From contig JANSWY010000035.1 in the NCBI GenBank assembly GCA_024743255.1, forward strand, positions 1-44,457: a DNA stretch of 44,457 nucleotides, written 5' to 3'. Position numbers and translations under genes: made by a program. This DNA is from a bacterium (GTDB lineage Bacteria; Bacteroidota; Bacteroidia; Cytophagales; Cyclobacteriaceae). This document shows, in pieces, positions 33,986-43,088 of this stretch (position 1 is the stretch's first letter; every line of letters starts with the position of its first letter). Below the pieces are notes generated by a model. The model searched no databases, was not told the origin of the DNA, and was given only the letters and a program-made list of their open reading frames with translations.

Positions 33986-35313
33986 TGGGTATTCAGGATT
34001 TATTGGTTACGCCCCTATATCTGCTGGTTTTTTATTTATTAGCTTATTTAACTAGACCCTATTTTACCAATAGTCAAACAAAAAGGTATTTCATGCCTGC
34101 CCTTACTCTTAAATTTATTGGAGCAATAAGCCTTGGGTTAATATATCAGTTTTATTACCAGGGTGGAGATACATTCAATTATTTCCATGAAAGTTTTATC
34201 ATTAATGAGGCAATGGATGAGGGGCTTGTTAAATGGCTTAAACTTATTTTTTTAGGTGGGAATAATGATCCAGACTTATTGCAATATACATCAAGATTAT
34301 ATTGGTACAATGCTGAATCTGAATTTATGGTTTCCAGAATCGTTGCATTAATTGGAGCATTTACCTTTGATACTTACAGTGCATCAGCATTGATTTTTGC
34401 AATTCTAAGTTTCTCAGGCTTATGGGCCATGTACCATTCATTTCTGAAGATATATCCGCACTTGAGTAAAGAATTTGCTGTAGCATTCTTTTTCATTCCT
34501 TCAGTATTTTTTTGGGGGTCTGGTGTAATGAAAGATACCATTACACTAGGTTGTTTGGGGTGGCTGTTTTTTTGCTTCTATAATATTGGAGTGATACGCA
34601 AGAATCTCTTGGTGTCCTTTTTTATCGGTGTAATTGTATTGTTTCTCCTAAAGGAGATAAGAGTGTTTATGCTTCTAGCATTCATGCCTCCAGCAGCACT
34701 CTGGGTCTTTGTTGAGAATAATAAAAATATCGAAAACGTCACTATTAGGTACCTAACAATACCAATATATTTATCAATTGGTGGTGCATTGGCTTATTAT
34801 TTAGTGACCAATGTTAGTGCTGGTGACGCACGTTATGATATAAATAATATTGGAACGTATGTGAAAGTTAATGCAGAATATCTATATGCTCAAAGTATGT
34901 ACCAAGGTGGATCGGCTTACTATCTGGGAGAGTTAGACGGCACATTGTTGGGATCACTCAAGTTGGCACCAAGTGCCGTCTGGGTGTCTTTATTTAGACC
35001 ATACTTGTGGGAGGTCAATAACCCTGTTATGTTACTGTCTGCATTAGAAAGTTTAGTCGTACTTCTTTTTACTATTAGGGTAATTTTGAAGGAGAAACAC
35101 CGAATAATAACTCAAGTAATCTCCTTAAACCCACTTGTATCATTTTGTGTCATATTTAGTGTTTTGTTTGCGTTTGCGGTAGGGATAACCAGCTATAATT
35201 TCGGTACTCTGGTTCGATACAAAATCCCATTGATGCCTATGTATTTTTCTGCGCTATATATTATGCTTAAAACCAATAAACGGAAATTGCAGCCAAGAAA
35301 ATTAGCTGCCTAA
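33985..35313 (+). CDS. Multi-spanning membrane protein, possible O-antigen/capsule polymerase or GT-C enzyme
   Basis: 442 residues with about ten membrane segments. Two conserved-looking loops stand out: YYQGGDTFNYFHES (about 56-69) and FFWGSGVMKDTITLG (about 174-188). The first places an Asp after the first membrane segments, as in GT-C glycosyltransferases. The second resembles the SG..K(E/D) pattern of EpsG/Wzy-like polymerases. It is coupled to the sugar dehydratase, which supports a role in polymerising or modifying a surface glycan. The family assignment is tentative. Its last 12 bases overlap the end of the convergent GT4 gene. Confidence 0.6.
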   Translation: MGIQDLLVTPLYLLVFYLLAYLTRPYFTNSQTKRYFMPALTLKFIGAISLGLIYQFYYQGGDTFNYFHESFIINEAMDEGLVKWLKLIFLGGNNDPDLLQYTSRLYWYNAESEFMVSRIVALIGAFTFDTYSASALIFAILSFSGLWAMYHSFLKIYPHLSKEFAVAFFFIPSVFFWGSGVMKDTITLGCLGWLFFCFYNIGVIRKNLLVSFFIGVIVLFLLKEIRVFMLLAFMPPAALWVFVENNKNIENVTIRYLTIPIYLSIGGALAYYLVTNVSAGDARYDINNIGTYVKVNAEYLYAQSMYQGGSAYYLGELDGTLLGSLKLAPSAVWVSLFRPYLWEVNNPVMLLSALESLVVLLFTIRVILKEKHRIITQVISLNPLVSFCVIFSVLFAFAVGITSYNFGTLVRYKIPLMPMYFSALYIMLKTNKRKLQPRKLAA

Positions 35314-36516
35314 CTTATTGTAGAGATAATCAATTTTGGTAATGCCTTTCTCTAAACTGTATAATTCAGTAACCAGATCGTTATTGATCTCCATAGTCTG
35401 ATTTGACTTAATAAATTCGATTGCTATATTATAACTCTCCTTATCTCCTGAAATAATTGTTTGTCCCAAATTATATCGTTTAGTAAAATTGTCAAGATCT
35501 CCTACTCCTGTATTGCATACTATAGGAATTCTCATGTTCACAATTTCCCCCATTTTAGTTGGCGCGGAAGCAGCTTTTGAAAAAACAGGTTTAATAAAGA
35601 ATATAGACCAGCTCGATAAACTAATTAAATATGGTATTTCTTCTCTAGTGCCACTAGTAGTTATTATATCCTGTTCCATTACTTCCAGTTTTGAAGCATA
35701 ACTGCGGATTTGATCTGTGGAATCCTTAGTTATTATCAGGAATTTGGCATTCGAGATCTCCGACTTTAATAACTTAAAGAATTCCATCATTTCCTCTACT
35801 TGATACCATGTACCTAATGATCCTATGTACGAAAGTATGAAATCATTGGAGCTGATTTCAAGTCTTTTTTTAAAGTCGTTTAATTTTACTTCTTCGATTA
35901 TTGAAGGCTCAAATAGATTGGTTTCTACACACGTTGGAATAACAGTAATCTCTGGATTTTTACCAAAATCCCATGTGTGAATAATCTCTTTGGCTTTAAA
36001 TGTAAGGCTGATTGTATGGTCAGCATTTTCCAGAAACTCTCTCTCTTTTCTTTTGAAGTAATTATATACACTATTAAAAATAGGATTCTGAAGATTCCAA
36101 ATTCCACCATCAACTCTTTCATCAGCATAAAAGCCACGCATATCAAAGATGAAAGGTATTCCAAACTGTTTTTTTATACTTTGTCCTATTAAACTGGTAA
36201 TGTAGCTCCTACAATGGATGATATCTGTGTTTTCATCTTTGATTACTTTCTTCACACATTTTTTGAGCTTCCAGAGGTCCCAAATTGTTGAAATTATTGG
36301 TGGTTTCTTTGTATACTTCAGGGGAATCCATTTAATATTGGTCCCTTCCAGCTTGTTAACTATTGTTGCTTTACCCTGGTTGTAAACTTGAGCTTTCTCA
36401 AAGCTCACAATGCTCATTTTATGACCCAGTTTAGATAGACCAACTACATAAGGTAGTACCTGCGAACTACCAAGTGGATCAGTCAGGCCATCATAGGATA
36501 AATACAGAACATTCAT
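35302..36516 (-). CDS. Glycosyltransferase family 4
   Basis: 404 residues. The N-terminal GT4 acceptor domain has YLSYDGLTDPLGSSQVLPYV and an IIHCRSYITSLIG strand. The C-terminal donor domain has ILSYIGSLGTWYQVEEMMEF and a final E-loop region with ASAPTKMGEIVNMRIPIVCN, equivalent to the E..A.G.PV motif of the family. It is a cytoplasmic or membrane-associated retaining transferase in the glycan operon. The ATG directly abuts the stop of rfbG, so it is the last gene of the long minus-strand operon. Its 3' end overlaps the convergent polymerase-like gene. Substrates are unknown. Confidence 0.87.
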   Translation of the reverse strand: MNVLYLSYDGLTDPLGSSQVLPYVVGLSKLGHKMSIVSFEKAQVYNQGKATIVNKLEGTNIKWIPLKYTKKPPIISTIWDLWKLKKCVKKVIKDENTDIIHCRSYITSLIGQSIKKQFGIPFIFDMRGFYADERVDGGIWNLQNPIFNSVYNYFKRKEREFLENADHTISLTFKAKEIIHTWDFGKNPEITVIPTCVETNLFEPSIIEEVKLNDFKKRLEISSNDFILSYIGSLGTWYQVEEMMEFFKLLKSEISNAKFLIITKDSTDQIRSYASKLEVMEQDIITTSGTREEIPYLISLSSWSIFFIKPVFSKAASAPTKMGEIVNMRIPIVCNTGVGDLDNFTKRYNLGQTIISGDKESYNIAIEFIKSNQTMEINNDLVTELYSLEKGITKIDYLYNKLGS

Positions 36517-37605
36517 TTAACTTTCAATGAGTTTTGCAGTGTATCTTTTGATATCTGCTTGACAAAGGTCCTTTGCTGATTCCTGATTTTGATAAAACCT
36601 CTTATACCAATTGACAGTCATGGAAACAGTTTCATCGAAACTTAAAACAGGATTCCAATCTAGCAACTTATTTGCTTTTGAGGAATCAAGCCTCAAATAT
36701 TGCGATTCATCAAATTTTCCTTCTGGCTCTATTTTTAGAAGTTCATTATTGCTGTCATTTGGATCCCATTCAATTGACATTTTTTCAACCAAATTCCCTA
36801 CTGAATGTCTTAGTTCAGGGTCTGGGCCAAAGTTGAAAGATTGACCGTTAACTATTGATGATTCAAATATTCTTTGACCTAACGTGAGATAACCCGACAA
36901 AGGCTCAAGCACATGTTGCCATGGTCTGATTGCGTCTGGTCTTCTTAATACTACTTTTTCATTTTCAGCCCATGCTCGTATACAATCAGGAACAATTCTG
37001 TTTGCTGCCCAATCTCCTCCTCCGATAACATTTCCCGCTCTACCAGTTCCAATTTTGACAGGCCCCTCCTGAAAAAATGAGTAATAGTAACTTCTGATTA
37101 CTACTTCAGCAGCTCCTTTTGATGCACTATAAGGGTCTTTTCCTCCAAGAGGGTCCTCCTCTTTGAAGGGGCGGTCCATTTCATCATTATGATAACATTT
37201 ATCACTAGTCACAAATATACCAACACATGAAGTTTGAGACTTTCTAAGTGCCTCCATTACGTTAATTGTACCCATAACATTTGTATTAAATGTATTAATG
37301 GGATTTTCGTAAGAATCCTTTACAATTGCCTGTGCTGCAAGATGAAATAAAAAATCAGGTCTAACATCATTGATTAACCGTTCTACTTCGTCTAATGTAT
37401 TGATATCTCCTTTTTGGTGAGAGATTTGATCTCTTAATTCCAGTAGATTGAATAAACAAGGTCCCGATGGAAGTCCTTTGGAGAAACCATAAACTTCTGC
37501 ACCCAATTCAAGTAACCATGATGCCAGCCAACTTCCTTTAAATCCAGTTTCTCCTGTAATAACGACTTTTTTGTTTTTATAAATATTATTAAATGCTTCT
37601 ACCAT
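36517..37605 (-). CDS. rfbG: CDP-glucose 4,6-dehydratase
   Basis: 362 residues from ATG 37605; a TTG at 37614 is possible but less likely. The NAD motif TGETGFKGSWLASWL, then FHLAAQAIVKDSYENP, the catalytic FVTSDKCYHN and YSASKGAAEVV (Tyr-x3-Lys), and RAGNVIGGGDWAANRI are all diagnostic of RfbG. It converts CDP-D-glucose to CDP-4-keto-6-deoxyglucose. It overlaps the end of rfbF by seven bases. The next enzyme of the classical path, the PMP-dependent 3-dehydrase RfbH, is not in the window. Confidence 0.93.
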   Translation of the reverse strand: MVEAFNNIYKNKKVVITGETGFKGSWLASWLLELGAEVYGFSKGLPSGPCLFNLLELRDQISHQKGDINTLDEVERLINDVRPDFLFHLAAQAIVKDSYENPINTFNTNVMGTINVMEALRKSQTSCVGIFVTSDKCYHNDEMDRPFKEEDPLGGKDPYSASKGAAEVVIRSYYYSFFQEGPVKIGTGRAGNVIGGGDWAANRIVPDCIRAWAENEKVVLRRPDAIRPWQHVLEPLSGYLTLGQRIFESSIVNGQSFNFGPDPELRHSVGNLVEKMSIEWDPNDSNNELLKIEPEGKFDESQYLRLDSSKANKLLDWNPVLSFDETVSMTVNWYKRFYQNQESAKDLCQADIKRYTAKLIES

Positions 37606-38369
37606 ACCTTCCAATCTGCTTTATTATTATCCCACATTTTATTCAAGTTATCCATGTCCCTTTTAGTATCCATACATTGCCAAAATCCATTATGCTTAAA
37701 TGCATTTAGATTGCTTTCAGATGCAATATTTCGTAAAGGAGCTTGCTCAAAGACAGTAGTGTCATCATTTATATAGTTCAGTACTTCTGGTTGACACACA
37801 AAGAAGCCTCCATTGATCCAATGCCCATCACCCTTTGGTTTTTCGGCAAAACTATTAACGTTATTATCAGATCCAATATCGATAGCACCAAACCTTCCTT
37901 CTGGCTGAACAGCAGTTAATGTCATAAGGCTATTTGACTGCTCATGTGACAGGACTAGATCTTTGATGTTGATATTACTAACCCCATCCCCATAAGTAAG
38001 CATAAACGGTTCATTCTTTATATAGTCCTGTGCCCTTTTGACTCTGCCTCCTGTCATTGTACCTTGACCAGTGTCAAGAATTGTAACTTTCCAGGGTTCG
38101 GAGCTATTTTTTAATACTTCTACCTTATTGTTTTTAAGATCAAAGGTGACATCACTTTGATGTATGAAGTAGTTTGCGAAAAATTCCTTTATAACATAAC
38201 CTTTGTATCCAGCAAGAATTATAAATTCATTAAAACCATAAGTACTATAAATCTTCATGATATGCCAAAGCATTGGTTTTCCTCCAATTTCTACCATTGG
38301 TTTGGGCTTCAAACCTGTTTCTTCACTTAATCGCGTGCCATATCCACCCGCTAGTATTAATACTTTCAT
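37599..38369 (-). CDS. rfbF: Glucose-1-phosphate cytidylyltransferase
   Basis: 256 residues. The nucleotidyltransferase signature is LILAGGYGTRLSEETGLKPK followed by PMVEIGGKPMLWHI. Metal-binding and family-specific segments include TYGDGVSN, GRFGAIDI and WINGGFFVCQPEVLNYI. RfbF joins glucose-1-phosphate and CTP to make CDP-glucose, the substrate of the adjacent rfbG product. It is three bases downstream of a GT2 gene and overlaps rfbG, so the pair is cotranscribed. Length and motifs are complete. Confidence 0.95.
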   Translation of the reverse strand: MKVLILAGGYGTRLSEETGLKPKPMVEIGGKPMLWHIMKIYSTYGFNEFIILAGYKGYVIKEFFANYFIHQSDVTFDLKNNKVEVLKNSSEPWKVTILDTGQGTMTGGRVKRAQDYIKNEPFMLTYGDGVSNINIKDLVLSHEQSNSLMTLTAVQPEGRFGAIDIGSDNNVNSFAEKPKGDGHWINGGFFVCQPEVLNYINDDTTVFEQAPLRNIASESNLNAFKHNGFWQCMDTKRDMDNLNKMWDNNKADWKVW

Positions 38370-38372
38370 TTA

Positions 38373-39287
38373 TTATTTTAATTTCAGTATTCCGAGAAAT
38401 CCATTGGCCAATATTACGAAAAATCTTCTCGATAAACCCACCTTGAGCTGGTGATTTAAAGCAATTGCCAGGAACCGAAAGGATTTAGAAAATTTTTTAC
38501 AAGTATTTGCACTGCTTGCCATGAAGAGATATGCAGATGCAACCATGAAATTCATGTAGGGTTTATAAAAACTTGCTAACTCCTTATCGTTTTTTAGTTT
38601 GTTCAAAATGTAGGTTTTTGTTGCCACTACTTTATCAAGATCGAGATTCGCCATTGACCTTCCAGAATGAATAAAAATGGCACTATTTACTTTATCTATT
38701 CTTCCTAAATGTTTTGTGTCAGCAATTACTCTAAGCCAAAAATCCCAATCCTCGGACCCCACAGCTTTTAGGTCAAATCGATGTTTTTTATACACTTCTT
38801 TTGCCATGAAGACCCCATTGCAAGCTAAAAAGTTACCTCTTGCTATTGATTTGAAAGTATTATTAGGGTCGTATAGATCTGTTCCTTTTGAAGTTTGGTT
38901 GTCTTCATCTACAAATTCATATAGATTATGGAATAAAAGATGCTTCGGGTTTTGGACTGAGTATTGGTATGCATCTTCCAAGCAATATGGATATAATAAG
39001 TCGTCACTATCAAGCAGTAGTGCAAATTGCCCAGTTGCTAATTCTAAACCTCTGTTCCTAGAGTAGGATCTCTCGTAATTCGAATCGTTTTTAAAGAATT
39101 TTACTTTGTTTTGATCAATGTCTATGCGTAATATTTCCTCAATATTATCTGTTGAGTTATTGTCAATGATCAAGATCTCATAGTCTTTAAAACTTTGCTT
39201 GTATACACTATTTAACGTGTTAGTGATGGTCTGAGCACGGTTATATGTAGGGATAATGATGGAGAAGTATGGCTGAGACGTACTCAT
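38373..39287 (-). CDS. Glycosyltransferase family 2
   Basis: 304 residues with a GT-A fold start (FSIIIPTYNRAQTITNTLNS), IDNNSTDN, a donor-metal motif in LLLDSDDLLYP, and SEDWDFWLRV as the catalytic-base region (ED). The C-terminus is basic and moderately hydrophobic, suggesting membrane association. It is an inverting transferase adding one sugar of the surface glycan. The start overlaps the preceding GT4 stop by four bases, and rfbF follows after three bases. Confidence 0.9.
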   Translation of the reverse strand: MSTSQPYFSIIIPTYNRAQTITNTLNSVYKQSFKDYEILIIDNNSTDNIEEILRIDIDQNKVKFFKNDSNYERSYSRNRGLELATGQFALLLDSDDLLYPYCLEDAYQYSVQNPKHLLFHNLYEFVDEDNQTSKGTDLYDPNNTFKSIARGNFLACNGVFMAKEVYKKHRFDLKAVGSEDWDFWLRVIADTKHLGRIDKVNSAIFIHSGRSMANLDLDKVVATKTYILNKLKNDKELASFYKPYMNFMVASAYLFMASSANTCKKFSKSFRFLAIALNHQLKVGLSRRFFVILANGFLGILKLK

Positions 39288-40411
39288 TTTATAAGATTTG
39301 TATAAAGCTTAATATTTTGATCACTGATTGAAAAGTTCCTTAAAACGGAATTCTTACATTGTTGGCCTGCCACTTCTAATATTTCAGGATCATTGTAAAC
39401 ATTGTGCATGATTTCTTCTAATTCTGAATCAAATTTGTCTACATCACATAGGAATCCATTTTCACCATGAGTAATATAATCGTTAAAGTCTCCTACCTGG
39501 TCACAAACTATAGAAGGCTTTTCTAATAACGCCATTTCTTTTACCGCACTATTACTTGCTTCAGTTATCGAAGGATGTACCATTATATCTGAAGCTGCCA
39601 TGTAGTCAATAAAATCTGTTTTAAATCCCAACAATATGATATGGTTTTCCAGGTTGTTGGTTTTGATATATTCGGAGAGTCTTTCTTTCTCCGGACCTTC
39701 ATCCAATACAAAGACTTTGATATCCAACCCCTGTTTAATTAGTCTGTTAAAAACTGGGAAGATAAACATATGTCTTTTCAACGGGATTAATCTCGAAACC
39801 ATAATAATGCGAAGTTTTGCTTTGTACTTCTGTTTTATTTCAAACACATTGTCTTTATCTGGTTTGTTGTAAGCATTGAAGTTATAAATGTATGGTATGA
39901 TTTGAAGCTTGCTTTTATTTACACCTTCTACGATAGTCATACCATTGTATACTCCTGAGCTTGGAACAACAATTTGTTTTGCTAATTTATTAACAATCCA
40001 ATCTCCTATTTTTTCATTTTTATTGAGCTGATATTGAGTTTTTGCTTTGTTGGTCAAAAATTTGAAGTGGTGCCGAAAACAGATTAATGTACTTTTAAAA
40101 AAGAACTGTGCAATTACCGCAATTAAATTTGCTTGTTGAAGGTTTGAAAGGACCACATCTATTTTATGTGTTTTGGTAAAACTAATAAGTGCACGGATCT
40201 GAAAGAGATAGAAACGTATTGAGCTAAGGTTTTTAGCGTTTGCGGAATGGCAATCAATCCCTTTTTCTATCAAAGCTGAATGTATCGCTCCTTCCTCTAA
40301 GATACTCAGAAACAATACATTAAATCCCTGGTCTTTTAAGACTCCTAGTAGAGTTTCAATCTGAATGGACCTTTTGTTGGAAGGATAATAAAAGAGTACA
40401 TTTCTGCTCAT
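39284..40411 (-). CDS. Glycosyltransferase family 4
   Basis: 375 residues. The N-terminal half contains VLFYYPSNKRSIQIETLLG and VLSNLQQANLIAVIA. The C-terminal donor half shows RIIMVSRLIPLKRH, NHIILLGFKTDFIDYMAASD and PSITEASNSAVKEMALLEKP, which carries the ExxxxxxxE nucleotide-sugar motif of GT4. It is an intracellular retaining glycosyltransferase for the glycan. Four-base overlaps on both sides (40408-40411 and 39284-39287) show tight operon packing. Confidence 0.9.
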   Translation of the reverse strand: MSRNVLFYYPSNKRSIQIETLLGVLKDQGFNVLFLSILEEGAIHSALIEKGIDCHSANAKNLSSIRFYLFQIRALISFTKTHKIDVVLSNLQQANLIAVIAQFFFKSTLICFRHHFKFLTNKAKTQYQLNKNEKIGDWIVNKLAKQIVVPSSGVYNGMTIVEGVNKSKLQIIPYIYNFNAYNKPDKDNVFEIKQKYKAKLRIIMVSRLIPLKRHMFIFPVFNRLIKQGLDIKVFVLDEGPEKERLSEYIKTNNLENHIILLGFKTDFIDYMAASDIMVHPSITEASNSAVKEMALLEKPSIVCDQVGDFNDYITHGENGFLCDVDKFDSELEEIMHNVYNDPEILEVAGQQCKNSVLRNFSISDQNIKLYTNLIK

Positions 40412-41961
40412 TTGGTAATTATCAATTTCTTAAAATAAACAGCTTTTTTAATGCTCATGTCCATCAAAAATCCGAAACAAATATAGAAAAGGGGGAAAAG
40501 TGGTAAAAAATAACGACTTTCCACGTATCTGAATAACAGTAGACTTAATGCTAGATATAAGATAATGAATGTGCAGAAAATAGGGATTCTCATTTTGAAA
40601 CTTCTAATAAAAAGGGTGGCGGCAAAAGAAACCCAGAGGGTAAAATTGAGTAAATACATGAGCGCCTTAATTAAGATTTGCCATATCTTAAAGTCTCTGT
40701 TATCGGGGTTTAGAAAGGCGAGATTACTTGAGTTACTCTGAAAAATGATCTCTTTTAGGGTCTTTACAGGAGTAAACACAAAATAATTTAAAGGCCTTTC
40801 GTCCTTATACTTCTCAATCGATTGTTGGAATAGTTTCGCAGTTTTGTTTTGACAATCTAATTCGGAGATTGCTTTTTTTGATAGTTTTCCATTACCAAAG
40901 TCAGGATGAAACATTTCAATAAAACAAGAATTCAGTTGCTCCAAATTTAAACTAATCTCAGATTTTGGATTCACGGAAAAAGCTTCTTTTGGTAAAGCTT
41001 CTAAATATGAATTGATAAGTTTACCATTCTTTTGGGGCTCACCATTCCGGATATTTATTATCATATCACTGCTTAATCTTTCAGCACTGTAGTTAGCTGG
41101 ATTGGTCCAACTTGAAATCCAATACCGAAAATAAATATGGGCTCTGCCAAAATCCATCGGATCAGAATAGTAGTACTTTTCTGCCAAAATTATTTCTCCA
41201 TTGGTGACTAAATAATTTCTGATAGTCCATGGTGTGATAGATAGTGCGAATCCGAGTGAAAGGAACAAAATCAGAAATACTTTTCTTTTAAGAAATTCAA
41301 ATTTTAGATTCCAATTCTCAAAAAATATAAATGCACCAATTGTAACCAAAATAATTCCTCCAACTGGTCGATTTAAAAATAATATTCCGATGCAACTACC
41401 AGTTGCCAATAGCAGCCAAATTGACTTAGAGCGATAATATAAACTGAAAAAATAAAGAGCTAATACAATTAAAAATGGTGTCAGTGATTCGGTTATTGTG
41501 AAATAGGTATAAGAGGCAATAAATGGACTTAACCCATAACTTGAGGCACTCAATATGGCATGGAGCTTATTTTGGAACAAATTGTAAACTGTAATACCTA
41601 ACAGTACTGAGGAAAGTGCAAAAAGCAAAACTTGTGTCCATTTAATCACTAATTCTGCATTTTCTCCAAACACCAAATAGAAAAAACCATAAAAAAGAGG
41701 ATATACCGGAGTTCTTCTTACTTTCATCTCAGGATTCTTAGGGTCCAGCGTATAGCCAAATCCTTTTTCTATATTTTTAATTTGTGTGGTATAGAATTGG
41801 TTGTCAATACTGTATACAGTTGTGTTTTCAACAAGACTCTTTGTATTAATTTGGTGATTCTGAGGATTGTTCTTTTTGATGTAATTAATATTAATCTCAT
41901 TTAGGGCAATGCAGAAGAACAAACTGGCCAAGAAAATTATAAACAACTCTTGAATTTTCAT
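40408..41961 (-). CDS. ArnT/PMT-like membrane glycosyltransferase (GT-C)
   Basis: 517 residues with about eleven membrane segments. After the first segment comes a large loop with a GT-C-type region (DNQFYTTQIKNIEKGFGYTL; then RRTPVYPLFYGFFYLVFG). Further on are FTITESLTPFL and LFLNRPVGGIILV. These fit the GT39/GT83 PMT_2 family, whose members transfer a sugar from polyprenyl phosphate to an acceptor on the outer face of the inner membrane; ArnT is the known example for Ara4N. Neighbours on both sides overlap by four bases. An ArnC-like gene three genes upstream could supply its polyprenyl-linked donor. Confidence 0.82.
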   Translation of the reverse strand: MKIQELFIIFLASLFFCIALNEININYIKKNNPQNHQINTKSLVENTTVYSIDNQFYTTQIKNIEKGFGYTLDPKNPEMKVRRTPVYPLFYGFFYLVFGENAELVIKWTQVLLFALSSVLLGITVYNLFQNKLHAILSASSYGLSPFIASYTYFTITESLTPFLIVLALYFFSLYYRSKSIWLLLATGSCIGILFLNRPVGGIILVTIGAFIFFENWNLKFEFLKRKVFLILFLSLGFALSITPWTIRNYLVTNGEIILAEKYYYSDPMDFGRAHIYFRYWISSWTNPANYSAERLSSDMIINIRNGEPQKNGKLINSYLEALPKEAFSVNPKSEISLNLEQLNSCFIEMFHPDFGNGKLSKKAISELDCQNKTAKLFQQSIEKYKDERPLNYFVFTPVKTLKEIIFQSNSSNLAFLNPDNRDFKIWQILIKALMYLLNFTLWVSFAATLFIRSFKMRIPIFCTFIILYLALSLLLFRYVESRYFLPLFPLFYICFGFLMDMSIKKAVYFKKLIITK

Positions 41962-43088
41962 CTTGATTTAAAATAACTAAAAACACAATCTACTACTTTT
42001 GCTTGCTCTTCTTCCGTTAATTCATAAAACAACGGTAAACGGATTAAGCTATCACTGTAAAAGTCACTCCATTTCAGATGATTGCCTTTATACCTTGATT
42101 TAAAAAAATCTGATTTATGCAGTGATAGATAATGAAATACAGCTAAGATGCCATTTGATTTGAGGTGGTTAAGGAGGTCATTTCTCTCATCTAAACTCCT
42201 GCAAGTAAAATAAAACATATGGCCATTGTTATATCCGTATGCGGGTATGTGGGGTAATTTAATTTTCTCCTGATTTTGCAAATCTATCAACTCTTGGTTG
42301 TACTTATTCCAGATATCAATTCTCCTTGATTGAATTTTTGGAATATTTTCTAATTGAGAATAGAGAAATGCAGCAATCACCTCACTTGGGAGATAAGAGG
42401 AGCCAATATCTTTCCAATGATATTTATTAACCTCACCACGCTGAAAGGCCGTTCTATTGGTACCCTTTTCCCAGATTATTTCACTTCTTTCTTCATAGAC
42501 TGGGTTATTCAGTACAAGTAGCCCACCTTCACCAGAAATTATGTTCTTTGTTTCGTGAAATGAAAATGCAGCAAAATCTCCAATGGACCCCAGGCGTTCA
42601 CTTTTGTAATAGGATTCCATTGCTTGAGCTGAATCTTCGATAAGCACCAGTTTATACTTTTCTGCCAAAGACCTAAGTTTCTCCATATCGCATGCAATAC
42701 CAGCATAGTGTACTACTACGATTGCCTTAGTTTTATTTGAGATTAAATGCTCAATTTTGTCTACATCAATATTTGGATTGAGCGGATTTGAATCTGCGAA
42801 TACTACTTTTGCGCCATGTAAAATGAATGCATTGGCTGTTGAAACAAAAGTATAAGAAGGGACTATTATTTCATCGCCTTGTTCTAGACGTAGAAGGATG
42901 GCGATCATTTCCAGAGCATCTGTGCAGCTTGTGGTGAGTAGAGTCTTATTGAATCCATATTCTGATTCAAAAAAGTGGTGACACCTCTTAGTAAATATTC
43001 CATTTCCTGAGATTTTCCCGGATTCTACAGCTTCTTGTATATATTTTATCTCATTTCCTGTTAGAAAGGGTTTATTAAAAGGGATCAT
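41958..43088 (-). CDS. wecE: dTDP-4-amino-4,6-dideoxygalactose transaminase (WecE/RffA-type)
   Basis: 376 residues, matching E. coli WecE closely along its length: IPFNKPFLTG, LLTTSCTDALEMIA, IIVPSYTFVSTANAFIL, HYAGIACDM, EDSAQAMESYY, FSFHETKN with the PLP lysine K181, EKGTNRTAFQRGEVNKYHWK and VFHYLSLH. WecE aminates dTDP-4-keto-6-deoxyglucose at C4 using glutamate, giving dTDP-Fuc4N. The partner enzymes RmlA and RmlB are not in the window. The gene overlaps a formyltransferase-like gene upstream by four bases, suggesting the amine is then formylated. Another nucleotide carrier, for instance CDP from the nearby rfbFG, cannot be excluded by sequence. Confidence 0.9.
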   Translation of the reverse strand: MIPFNKPFLTGNEIKYIQEAVESGKISGNGIFTKRCHHFFESEYGFNKTLLTTSCTDALEMIAILLRLEQGDEIIVPSYTFVSTANAFILHGAKVVFADSNPLNPNIDVDKIEHLISNKTKAIVVVHYAGIACDMEKLRSLAEKYKLVLIEDSAQAMESYYKSERLGSIGDFAAFSFHETKNIISGEGGLLVLNNPVYEERSEIIWEKGTNRTAFQRGEVNKYHWKDIGSSYLPSEVIAAFLYSQLENIPKIQSRRIDIWNKYNQELIDLQNQEKIKLPHIPAYGYNNGHMFYFTCRSLDERNDLLNHLKSNGILAVFHYLSLHKSDFFKSRYKGNHLKWSDFYSDSLIRLPLFYELTEEEQAKVVDCVFSYFKSR

